In this document: positions 35,133-42,214 of the stretch, piece by piece
Numbering within the stretch: position 1 is the first letter of the stretch
How the letters are laid out: every line of letters begins with the position of its first letter
NCBI GenBank assembly: GCA_964388485.1
Contig: CAYMAS010000004.1
Span: forward strand, 62,001-126,000
Origin: JBCDKH01 sp964388485
Lineage (GTDB): Bacteria; Planctomycetota; Phycisphaerae; Tepidisphaerales; Tepidisphaeraceae
DNA: 64,000 bases
Reading direction: 5' to 3'
Notes under the pieces: model-generated
What the model saw: the letters and a program-made list of their open reading frames with translations, nothing else
What the model was told of the DNA's origin: nothing
Database searches by the model: none
Program-made: the position numbers and the translations under genes

Positions 35133-35193
35133 GGCCCCGTCGAGAGGCTCGCGTTGCGAGTGGGTAGACGGGACGTTCCTCTCGCCCGCGGCC
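35133..35193 (+). ncRNA. Candidate structured RNA upstream of tRNA-Gln
   Basis: The gap 35062-35242 contains a compact fold: CGAGAGG (35141-35147) pairs with CCTCTCG (35178-35184), an inner CTCGC-GTT-GCGAG hairpin lies inside, and GGCC/GGCC can close the outside. TTT follows at the right end. It could be a small RNA with a terminator, a leader of the divergent glycosyltransferase, or chance in GC-rich DNA. No known riboswitch class was recognised. Confidence 0.3.
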
Positions 35194-35242
35194 TTTGTGT
35201 CGTCTCTCGCGGTGCCGGCCTTGCCGGTTGACAACTCACCAC

Positions 35243-35313
35243 TACCCCGTGGTGTAACGGTAGCACAGCTGTTTTTGGTACAGCTAGTCGGGGTTCGAAT
35301 CCCTGCGGGGTAA
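35243..35313 (+). tRNA. tRNA-Gln (anticodon UUG)
   Basis: A 71-nt cloverleaf. The acceptor TACCCCG pairs with CGGGGTA. The D-arm reads GGTGTAACGGTAGCAC, and the anticodon stem GCTGT/ACAGC holds loop TTTTGGT, giving TTG. The T-arm is CGGGGTTCGAATCCCTG and the discriminator is A. It lies 89 bases upstream of the glmU-like gene, with a hairpin repeat between. Confidence 0.95.
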
Positions 35314-35318
35314 ATGGC

Positions 35319-35399
35319 AGAAGTAGCGAGTGAGGAGTAGTGAGTACCGAGTTTCGGACTCCGACACTCTCTACTCGCTGCTCATCACTCACTACTTCT
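35319..35399. repeat. Intergenic GAGTGAGGAGT hairpin 1
   Basis: The left arm (AGAAGTAGCGAGTGAGGAGT...) and right arm (...CATCACTCACTACTTCT) pair over about 34 bases with a few mismatches and a loop of about 14. It ends three bases before the glmU start codon, so its folding could affect translation. Three related hairpins occur at 38137, 38806 and 40074. Confidence 0.75.
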
Positions 35400-35402
35400 T
35401 TC

Positions 35403-36395
35403 ATGTCCCTCTCCGCCGTCATCCTCGCCGCGGGCAAGAGCACGCGGATGAAGTCGGCGTTGCCCAAGCCGCTGCACGAGGTGTGTGGCAAGCCGATGCT
35501 CGGATGGCTCGTTGATGCCTGCTTCGCCGCAGGTATGGAGCGGGTCGTCATCGTCGTCGGGCACGAAAAGGACCGGGTAATCAGCGGCATCCTCGCCGAT
35601 GCTTTGCCCCAAGACCGCGACAAGATCAGCTTCGTCGAGCAGACCGAACAACTCGGCACCGGCCACGCCGTCAAGGTCGCGGTGCCGGCCCTGCCGACGT
35701 CGGGCGACGTGATCGTCCTGGCAGGCGACTTGCCGATGATCCGTCACGACGAACTCGAAGTCCTGGCAGAAAATCACGAGCAGGCAGGTGCCGCCGTGTC
35801 GCTGGCGTCGGCGAATTTAACCAACCCCTTCGGTTACGGCCGGATCGTGCGGAACGACGAGGGTGAATTCCTCCGCATCGTCGAACAACTCGACGCCACG
35901 CCGGAGCAGGAGGAAATTCAGGAAGTCTTCCCCAGCGTCACGTGTGCCCGGGCCGACGTCTTGGCCCAGACGCTGTCGAAGCTGAGCAACGACAACGCCA
36001 AGGGCGAGTACTATTTCACCGACATTTTCGAGCTCGCCCGCAACGACGGCGGCAAGATCGTCGCGTTCCCGCTTCTGGGCGATATCGACGTCATTGCCCC
36101 GAATGATCGCAAGCAACTGGTCGAAGCGAATGCGGCCATGCAGCGTCGCATCCAGCAACAACATCTCGACTTCAGCCAGATCTCGATCGTCGACCCGCGA
36201 ACCACGTGGATCGAAGCGGGCGTTACGATCGGTCGCGACACGACCCTGCTGCCCTTCAGCTTCATCGGCCGCGGCGCGACGGTCGGTTCCAACTGCACCA
36301 TCGGGCCATTCGGGCGGATCGACCCGCACGGCATGGTCAAGGACGGCACAGCCGTCACCGGAAACGCAACCTCTTCGGAAGGCGGCCTGCCGTGA
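35403..36395 (+). CDS. glmU: UDP-GlcNAc pyrophosphorylase-type protein, short GlmU
   Basis: 330 residues from the ATG at 35403. The N-terminal nucleotidyltransferase domain has VILAAGKSTRMKSALPKPLH (usual LAAGxGTRMxSxxPKxLH, with Ser for the last Gly), EQLGTGHAV and LAGDLPMI. GEYYFTDIFELA and NDRKQLVEAN complete it. It makes UDP-GlcNAc from UTP and GlcNAc-1-P. Only two or three left-handed-helix repeats follow (about 265-325), and the roughly 120-residue acetyltransferase end of the normal 450-residue GlmU is absent. The stop overlaps the prs start by four bases. Confidence 0.88.
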   Translation: MSLSAVILAAGKSTRMKSALPKPLHEVCGKPMLGWLVDACFAAGMERVVIVVGHEKDRVISGILADALPQDRDKISFVEQTEQLGTGHAVKVAVPALPTSGDVIVLAGDLPMIRHDELEVLAENHEQAGAAVSLASANLTNPFGYGRIVRNDEGEFLRIVEQLDATPEQEEIQEVFPSVTCARADVLAQTLSKLSNDNAKGEYYFTDIFELARNDGGKIVAFPLLGDIDVIAPNDRKQLVEANAAMQRRIQQQHLDFSQISIVDPRTTWIEAGVTIGRDTTLLPFSFIGRGATVGSNCTIGPFGRIDPHGMVKDGTAVTGNATSSEGGLP

Positions 36396-37420
36396 GCGGA
36401 TTCACCAGCGTGCGACCCGATCAAGGTGGCTTCGGCGACGGCTTCGGGCACAGCGAGAACTTCGTCCTCTTTGCCGGCCGGGCCAATCCTGAGCTGTCGC
36501 AGAAGATTGCCGACTACCTCAAGATCAAGCTCGGCCGGGCCACGGTCACGCCTTTTCCGGACGACGAGATCATCGTCAAGATTGACGAAGATGTCCGCGG
36601 CAAGGACTGCTACGTCATGCAGCCGACGAGCGCTCCGGCACACGATCACCTGCTCGAGCTCTTCATTTGGATCGACACGCTCAAACGCGCCAGCGCCGGC
36701 CGCGTGACCGCCGTCATTCCGTACTTCGGCTACGCCCGGCAGGACCGCAAGGACGAGGGCCGCGTGCCAATCACGGCCAAGCTCGTCGCCAACCTGCTCG
36801 AACGCTCCGGCTGCGACCGCGTCGTCAGTGTCGACATGCACGCGGCCCAGGTGCAGGGCTTCTTCGATATTCCCGTCGACCATCTCACAGCCGGACCGGT
36901 ATTCGGCGGGTGGTTCGAGTCGCTCGGCATGAAGGGCGATCACGGCTTTGCCTTCGTCTCGCCCGACGTCGGGAACGTCAAGCGGGCCCAGATGTACGCC
37001 GACAAGCACGGCGGCACGCTCTCGATCATCGACAAGCGTCGCTACAGCGGCGAAGAAGCCGAGGCTGTCCACATCATCGGCGACGTCAGCGGCAAGACGG
37101 TCGTGATGGTCGACGACATGATCTCGACCGCCGGCACCGTCACCAGCGCCTGCCGCATCCTTCGCGAAAAGGGTGCGGGCGACATCTACATGGCCGCGAC
37201 GCATGCGGTCCTGTCCGGCCCTGCCATCGAGCGACTGGCCGACTGCGACTTTACGCAGCTGGCCGTGACTGACACGATTCGCCTCGACAACCGCGTCGAG
37301 CCTATTCGCGACCGGCTGACCGTGCTGAGCGTCGCGCCGCTGCTGGGCGAAACGATTCGCCGCATTCACCAGAACAAGAGCGTCAGCGCCCTCTTCCACG
37401 CCGGAGACCGGGCCCGCTGA
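36392..37420 (+). CDS. prs: Ribose-phosphate pyrophosphokinase (PRPP synthase)
   Basis: 342 residues. The GTG at 36392 overlaps the glmU stop (GTGA), so translation is coupled. It makes PRPP from ribose-5-phosphate and ATP. LFAGRANPELSQKIADYL is the N-terminal block, followed by YGYARQDRK-type ATP contacts (PYFGYARQDRKDEGR), SVDMHAAQVQGFFDIPVDHL and VSPDVGNVKRA. The PRPP-binding motif is VVMVDDMISTAGT. The first 20 residues (SGFTSVRPDQGGFGDGFGH) are an extension beyond most homologues. It shares the usual glmU-prs-rplY-pth arrangement. Confidence 0.95.
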   Translation: MSGFTSVRPDQGGFGDGFGHSENFVLFAGRANPELSQKIADYLKIKLGRATVTPFPDDEIIVKIDEDVRGKDCYVMQPTSAPAHDHLLELFIWIDTLKRASAGRVTAVIPYFGYARQDRKDEGRVPITAKLVANLLERSGCDRVVSVDMHAAQVQGFFDIPVDHLTAGPVFGGWFESLGMKGDHGFAFVSPDVGNVKRAQMYADKHGGTLSIIDKRRYSGEEAEAVHIIGDVSGKTVVMVDDMISTAGTVTSACRILREKGAGDIYMAATHAVLSGPAIERLADCDFTQLAVTDTIRLDNRVEPIRDRLTVLSVAPLLGETIRRIHQNKSVSALFHAGDRAR

Positions 37421-37454
37421 TCGCCCTGCGAAGTTCCCTTATTCCCCTAAGAAG

Positions 37455-38126
37455 ATGAGTCACACCCAAGTTGAACTGTCCGTCGAGCGTCGCGAGAAGC
37501 TCGGCACCCGCGAGAGCCGCCGCCTCCGTAAGAGCGGCAAGCTGCCGGCCGTCGTGTACGGCCACGGCGAAGATGCCGTCAGCGTCACGCTGCCCGGCAA
37601 AGAGGCCATTGACGCAATCCGCCACGGCGCCCATGTCCTGGACCTCAAGATGGAGGGCAGCACACAGCAGGCCCTCGTCAAGGACGTGCAGTACGATCAC
37701 CTCGGCATCGAGATGCTCCACGTCGACCTCTTCCGCGTCGACCTCAACGAAACCATCACCAGCGAAGTGCCGCTCCGCCTGATTGGCGAAGCCCCGGGTG
37801 TCGTCCACGGCGGCATCCTGACGCAGATGCGGGACATGCTCGAGGTCAGCTGCAAGGTGAGCGACATCCCCGATGAAGTCACCCTCAGCGTCGCTAACCT
37901 CGAGATCGGCGACTCAGTCCACCTCAGCGAGGTCAAGCTGCCGGACGGCGTTGAGATGGTCCAGCAGGACGGCGACTACACCGTCGCGATGATCGCTGCG
38001 CCCAAGGGCAAGGAAGCGGACGACGAGATCGAGAACCTCACCGGCGACGAGCCGGAGATCATCGGCGACAAGGAAACCGCCACGCCCGCCGGCGAGGCCG
38101 ACATCGAGCCGGATCCGAACGCGTGA
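37455..38126 (+). CDS. rplY: 50S ribosomal protein bL25 (Ctc/TL5 type)
   Basis: 223 residues. The N-terminal L25 domain (ELSVERREKLGTRESRRLRK, GKLPAVVYGHGED) binds 5S rRNA. The second beta-rich domain (about 95-190, VPLRLIGEAPGVVHGGILTQ) marks the longer Ctc/TL5 form. A disordered acidic tail follows. It starts 35 bases after prs, as in many bacteria, and precedes pth. Confidence 0.95.
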   Translation: MSHTQVELSVERREKLGTRESRRLRKSGKLPAVVYGHGEDAVSVTLPGKEAIDAIRHGAHVLDLKMEGSTQQALVKDVQYDHLGIEMLHVDLFRVDLNETITSEVPLRLIGEAPGVVHGGILTQMRDMLEVSCKVSDIPDEVTLSVANLEIGDSVHLSEVKLPDGVEMVQQDGDYTVAMIAAPKGKEADDEIENLTGDEPEIIGDKETATPAGEADIEPDPNA

Positions 38127-38136
38127 GACTTTCTGC

Positions 38137-38211
38137 GGCAGGAGCGAGGAGCGAGGCAGGTTGCTTCCCTCTGCCTCACTCCTCACTCCCCGCTCCTCAC
38201 TCCTTCTTGCC
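38137..38211. repeat. Intergenic GAGTGAGGAGT hairpin 2
   Basis: The left arm GGCAGGAGCGAGGAGCGAGG and the right arm (CTGCCTCACTCCTCACTC...) pair with a short loop. It fills the rplY-pth gap and ends directly at the pth start codon. Confidence 0.75.
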
Positions 38212-38805
38212 ATGAAACTCATCGTCGGCCTCGGCAACCCCGGACGCGAGTACGCCAAGACCCGGCACAACGTCGGGTTCGAAGCGATCGACGTGCTCGC
38301 GGAGCGGCTGGCTTGGACGCCGGTCGGCGACTTTGATCGTCTCGCCCGACAGCGGTTTCAGGCGTTGACGTTCGAAGGAGCCATCGACACGGCGACGGGA
38401 GCCGAGAAGGTGATGCTGATGAAGCCGATCACCTTCATGAACCTCAGCGGCCGGGCGGTGAAGGAGGCAATGAGCTTCTACAAGCTCACGCCCGCCGACG
38501 TGCTGGTGATGGTCGACGACCTCGCCCTGCCGGTCGGTAAGCTGCGGCTGCGTGGCGAGGGCTCAGCCGGCGGGCAAAACGGGCTCAAGGACATCCAGCG
38601 AGCGCTGGGCACCCCGCAGTACGCCCGCCTCCGGATCGGCATCGACGCCCCGCCGCCCCCCGTCGCAGGCAAGGACTACGTTTTGGGAAAGTTCTCCGAA
38701 GATCAGCGGATCGAAGTCGATAAGGCCTTGCCGAAAGCGGCTGCCTGCGCCGTCGTCTGGGCGGACGCGGGGCTGGAGCGAGCGATGAACGAGTTCAATG
38801 GGTGA
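38212..38805 (+). CDS. pth: Peptidyl-tRNA hydrolase
   Basis: 197 residues from the ATG at 38212; an in-frame ATG 17 codons upstream lies in the hairpin and was rejected. It releases tRNA from stalled peptidyl-tRNA. MKLIVGLGNPGREYAKTRHN carries Asn9 and catalytic His19. MKPITFMNLSGRAV contains the substrate-contact Asn, and DDLALPVGKLRLRGEGSAGG plus QNGLKDI contain the catalytic Asp and the second Asn. It sits in the glmU-prs-rplY-pth order common in bacteria. Confidence 0.95.
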   Translation: MKLIVGLGNPGREYAKTRHNVGFEAIDVLAERLAWTPVGDFDRLARQRFQALTFEGAIDTATGAEKVMLMKPITFMNLSGRAVKEAMSFYKLTPADVLVMVDDLALPVGKLRLRGEGSAGGQNGLKDIQRALGTPQYARLRIGIDAPPPPVAGKDYVLGKFSEDQRIEVDKALPKAAACAVVWADAGLERAMNEFNG

Positions 38806-38900
38806 GGGCAGAGGGAGCGAGGACTGAGGAGTGAGGAAGTAGGCAGAATCAGATTCAGGCTTCTGCCTCACTCCTCACTCCTCGCTCCTCACGCCCTGCC
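38806..38900. repeat. Intergenic GAGTGAGGAGT hairpin 3
   Basis: The left arm GGGCAGAGGGAGCGAGGACT... and right arm ...CTCGCTCCTCACGCCCTGCC pair over about 40 bases with mismatches. It starts right after the pth stop and lies 100 bases before rpsF. It could stop or slow transcription between the two gene groups. Confidence 0.75.
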
Positions 38901-38999
38901 CACACCCCGCCTAGACTGCCCGCCCCACCAAACCTTCGCCGACGCTCATTCGTCGGCAGCGACTGACCCGTCGCTCCCACGAAGCCTCACCACCACCTC

Positions 39000-39494
39000 A
39001 TGTCCGACGATTTACGCAAGTACGAGGGCCTGTTCCTCTTCCCCGCCAGCGCTAGTGCCAACATCGACGACGCCACCGGCCTCGTCCGTTCCTACGTCGA
39101 AAAGCACGGCGGCAAGCTCCACATCCTCAAGAAGTGGGACGACCGCAAGCTCGCCTACGAGATCAACAAGCAGGCCCGCGGCGTCTACATTCTGAGCTTC
39201 TTCGAAGCGCCCGGGTCGGCCGTCGAGGCGATTAACCGCGAGGTCAACCTTGGCGACCAGATCCTGCGATGCCTGATCACTGATGCCTCGCACCTGTCGG
39301 CTGAAGAAGTCGACAACATGAAGCCCCAGAAACCGGCCCCGCGGAAGAAGACCGACGACGACGACGGCCCGACCCGTCGAATCGCCGCCAGCACGGAAGA
39401 CAAGGGTGGTGATGGCACGAACGAGGATGCCCTCGACGACGCCGGTCAGGTCGACGCCGAAACCTCCAAAGACGCCGACCCTGTCGCCAGCTGA
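39000..39494 (+). CDS. rpsF: 30S ribosomal protein bS6
   Basis: 164 residues. The ferredoxin-like S6 fold covers about 1-105: KYEGLFLFPAS, VRSYVEKHGGKLHILKKWDD and RKLAYEINKQARGVYILSFF. A Lys/Pro then Asp/Glu-rich extension (to 164) makes it longer than most S6 proteins (95-135). It opens the rpsF-ssb-rplI group with ssb 42 bases on. Confidence 0.95.
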   Translation: MSDDLRKYEGLFLFPASASANIDDATGLVRSYVEKHGGKLHILKKWDDRKLAYEINKQARGVYILSFFEAPGSAVEAINREVNLGDQILRCLITDASHLSAEEVDNMKPQKPAPRKKTDDDDGPTRRIAASTEDKGGDGTNEDALDDAGQVDAETSKDADPVAS

Positions 39495-39536
39495 TCCACC
39501 TTTGCCCTACCGACCCTTGCCCCACCGGGAGTCATC

Positions 39537-40073
39537 ATGGCGAGCTTCAACAAAGTCCTTCTCATGGGCAATCTGACCCGCGACCCGCAGATGAAGTACC
39601 TGCCGAGTCAAACGGCAGTGTGTGAATTCGGCATCGCCTCCAATCGCAAGTTCCGTACGCAGGGTGGCGAGGATCGGGAAGAAGTCTGCTTCGTCGATTG
39701 CACCGCCTTCGGCCGGACGGGCGAAGTCATCAACCAGTACATGCAAAAGGGTCGTCCGATCTTCATCGAAGGTCGGCTCAAGTTCGACTCCTGGGACGAC
39801 AAGCAGAGCGGTCAAAAGCGGAGCAAGCTTGGGGTCGTCGTCGATAATTTCCAGTTCATCGGTGGTCGCGAGGACGGCGGCGGCCCTGGTGGTGGTGGTG
39901 GTGGTGGCGGTGGTTACTCCCGCGGCAACTCCAGTGGCGGCGGCGACAGCTACCAGCAGGATCGCCCCGCCCCTCGCCGCGGTGGTCCGCCTCGCGAACA
40001 AGCCAGCAAACAACCCGCCGACGAACCCTTCGACGAAGGCGAGCAGTTCGGCGAAGACGACATTCCGTTCTGA
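39537..40073 (+). CDS. ssb: Single-stranded DNA-binding protein
   Basis: 178 residues. The OB-fold DNA-binding domain is residues 1-110 (FNKVLLMGNLTRDPQMKYLP, CEFGIASNRKF, VDCTAFGRTGEV and RPIFIEGRLKFDSW). A Gly- and Gln-rich disordered linker follows. The last residues EDDIPF form the acidic tip that recruits replication and repair proteins. It lies between rpsF and rplI, as in other bacteria, but rpsR, usually next, is absent. Confidence 0.96.
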   Translation: MASFNKVLLMGNLTRDPQMKYLPSQTAVCEFGIASNRKFRTQGGEDREEVCFVDCTAFGRTGEVINQYMQKGRPIFIEGRLKFDSWDDKQSGQKRSKLGVVVDNFQFIGGREDGGGPGGGGGGGGGYSRGNSSGGGDSYQQDRPAPRRGGPPREQASKQPADEPFDEGEQFGEDDIPF

Positions 40074-40148
40074 ATGATGAGTAATGAGTTTAAGAGTGAT
40101 GAATGTCCGAATCAGATACTCATCACTCCCCACTGGATCACTCATCAT
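40074..40148. repeat. Intergenic hairpin 4 (ATGATGAGTAATGAG type)
   Basis: The left arm (ATGATGAGTAATGAGTTTAA) and right arm (...GATCACTCATCAT) pair imperfectly around GAATGTCCGAATCAG. It begins directly after the ssb stop, about 75 bases before rplI. Confidence 0.65.
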
Positions 40149-40221
40149 GTTCTCTCCCCGGCCTAACTGGCTTCTACCGCCAGGACACGAGCCACTTCTG
40201 GACTCCTGACCCCCACACCTC

Positions 40222-40851
40222 ATGTCCCGCATCTCCCGCAAAAAGAAGAAGGTCGCTGACCACGACGTCAAGCTCCTTCTTAACGAAACCATCCGCCACC
40301 TCGGCAAGGTCGGCGACGTCGTCAAGGTCAAGCCTGGCTACGCCCGCAACTACCTCGTCCCGCGCGGCCTCGCCATCGCCCCGACGCCCAAGAACCTGGA
40401 GCGGATCGAGAGCAAGCGGAAGGAGTACGAGAAGTTCGAAGCCAGCCGCCGCGAGGACCAGACGGCTCTGCTCGCCAAGCTCGAAGGCCACGAGGTCAAG
40501 CTGACCCGTCGCGCCAACGAACGTGGCGGCCTGTACGGCAGCGTCGGCGCCAGCGACATCGCTCACGCCCTTAGCGAAGCCGGTATGGCCGAGCACGGCA
40601 ACGCTGTGATCACCGCTGACGAGATCAACCTGCACGGCAAGATCGACCACATCGGCAACGCCGAGGCGGACGTTCGCTTCGCCGATGACCTGGTTCGCGA
40701 GCTGGTCGTAGTCGTCGAGCCTGACGAAGAATCTCGGGAAACGATTGAGGAGTACCAGGCCGAGCAAGCTGAGCGCGACGCCGCCTTCGCCGCCCAGGAA
40801 GCCGCCGAGAAGGAGCGTGCCCTCGCCGCAGCCGAGGAAGAGGGAAGCTAG
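40222..40851 (+). CDS. rplI: 50S ribosomal protein bL9
   Basis: 209 residues. The N-terminal rRNA-binding domain is DVKLLLNETIRHLGKVGDVV, then KVKPGYARNYLVPRGLAI. A long helix (about 60-90) joins the C-terminal domain (LYGSVGASDIAHALSEAG). About ten extra basic residues precede the usual start, and a 60-residue Glu/Ala-rich coiled tail follows. The position after ssb is standard apart from the missing rpsR. Confidence 0.95.
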   Translation: MSRISRKKKKVADHDVKLLLNETIRHLGKVGDVVKVKPGYARNYLVPRGLAIAPTPKNLERIESKRKEYEKFEASRREDQTALLAKLEGHEVKLTRRANERGGLYGSVGASDIAHALSEAGMAEHGNAVITADEINLHGKIDHIGNAEADVRFADDLVRELVVVVEPDEESRETIEEYQAEQAERDAAFAAQEAAEKERALAAAEEEGS

Positions 40852-40875
40852 TGCTTCTTGTAAACTCAGACGAAA

Positions 40876-40903
40876 CCGCCGCTCGAGTCGAGCGGCGGCT
40901 TTT
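40876..40903 (+). terminator. Intrinsic terminator after rplI
   Basis: CCGCCGCTCGA pairs with TCGAGCGGCGG, followed by CTTTTCG. It lies 25 bases after the rplI stop and ends the glmU-to-rplI cluster. Confidence 0.85.
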
Positions 40904-40950
40904 CGTTGGTCGTCCACCTGTCCGATGAGAGAAGGGTCCGCCTCCCGCTC

Positions 40951-42186
40951 ATGCGCATTTGCTTCGTCGTCCGCTACTTCCCGCTGCCGACGGAGACGTT
41001 CATCCTGTCGCAGATCGCCTACTTCGTTCGCGAGGGGCACGACGTCGTCGTGCTGTCCAACGGCAAAGCTGAGGACGCCGAGGGCGATGTGGTTCACGAG
41101 GAAGTCGAGCAGCTGGGCTTGATGGACCGCGTCCAGCCGCTGATGCGACTGCCGATCGGCAACCAAGCTCGAGCCGCCAATGCGATTCGGCAGATGGTGC
41201 GGCTCAGCATGACCTCGCCGCTTCGCCTGAACGAGGCCTTGCGCTTCGACGAAAGCGTCCGACGCATGACTCGGTTTCGCCTGCTCGCGGCTCTCGCCAA
41301 CGCACCCGGCGGCCTCGGCAGGTTCGACGGCATCATCGCCCACTTCGGCCCGGCGGCGGAAATCGCTTCCTACCTCCGCAAGCTGAAAGTCATTGATGGC
41401 CCGCTGCTGAGCGTCTTTCACGGCTTCGACATGACCCGCGAGTTCCGCGAGCGGCCGAACGCCTACACGGGTCTGCTCCAGCGGACTCGGCCGAGCGACC
41501 GGTTCCTGCCGATCAGCGACAACTGGCGACGCGTCCTGCTCGACCGCGGGTTTTCGCCGGAGCAGACGACCGTCCACCGCATGGGTGTCGACCCGACACG
41601 GTTCGAGCCGATCGAGCAGCCGGCACATGAAGGCCCGCTCCGTGTCGTCAGCGTCTGCCGACTCGTCGAGAAGAAGGGCATCGGCTTCCTCATCAAGGCT
41701 GTTGCCCTGGCCAATCGGGAGCAGCCCGGCACCTGCGTGTTGGACCTCTACGGGGATGGCCCGATGCGCCGTGAACTCGAAGCAATTGCCTCCGGTGAAG
41801 CCGTTCGATTTCACGGAGCTGTATCGCAGCAGGCGGTGGTGGACGCACTGGCCGACGCCGATGTTCTGGCCGCGCCGAGCGTCACGAGCGAAGCGGGCGA
41901 CCAGGAGGGCATTCCCGTCGCCATCATGGAAGCCATGGCCCGCGGTCTGCCCGTCCTGACGACGCGTCACAGCGGCATCCCGGAACTCGTCGAACACGAT
42001 GTCAGCGGCCTACTCGCCGACGAACGTGACGTCGCCGGCCTCGCCGCCAACCTTCAAAAGCTCGCCGCGTCGCCCGACCTTCGCCGCCGGATGGGCGAGG
42101 CCGGGCGTCAGAAAGTGATCGAGCAATACGACCAGCGCAAGCTCAACGATCGTCTCGCTCAGATGATCGCGTCCATCTCGTCGTAG
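40951..42186 (+). CDS. Glycosyltransferase family 4 (WcaL/colanic-acid type)
   Basis: 411 residues from the ATG at 40951; an earlier start at 40906 lies in the terminator region and was rejected. It has a GT-B fold. MRICFVVRYFPLPTETFILS is the N-terminal start, VVSVCRLVEKKGIGFLIKAV begins the donor domain, and EAGDQEGIPVAIMEAMARGLPVL is the EX7E motif. The order matches exopolysaccharide glycosyltransferases like WcaL. It is followed by recQ after 28 bases, with no obvious link. Confidence 0.9.
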   Translation: MRICFVVRYFPLPTETFILSQIAYFVREGHDVVVLSNGKAEDAEGDVVHEEVEQLGLMDRVQPLMRLPIGNQARAANAIRQMVRLSMTSPLRLNEALRFDESVRRMTRFRLLAALANAPGGLGRFDGIIAHFGPAAEIASYLRKLKVIDGPLLSVFHGFDMTREFRERPNAYTGLLQRTRPSDRFLPISDNWRRVLLDRGFSPEQTTVHRMGVDPTRFEPIEQPAHEGPLRVVSVCRLVEKKGIGFLIKAVALANREQPGTCVLDLYGDGPMRRELEAIASGEAVRFHGAVSQQAVVDALADADVLAAPSVTSEAGDQEGIPVAIMEAMARGLPVLTTRHSGIPELVEHDVSGLLADERDVAGLAANLQKLAASPDLRRRMGEAGRQKVIEQYDQRKLNDRLAQMIASISS

Positions 42187-42214
42187 CGGGCGCGCCGGTT
42201 GCTGTCGCCAATCT

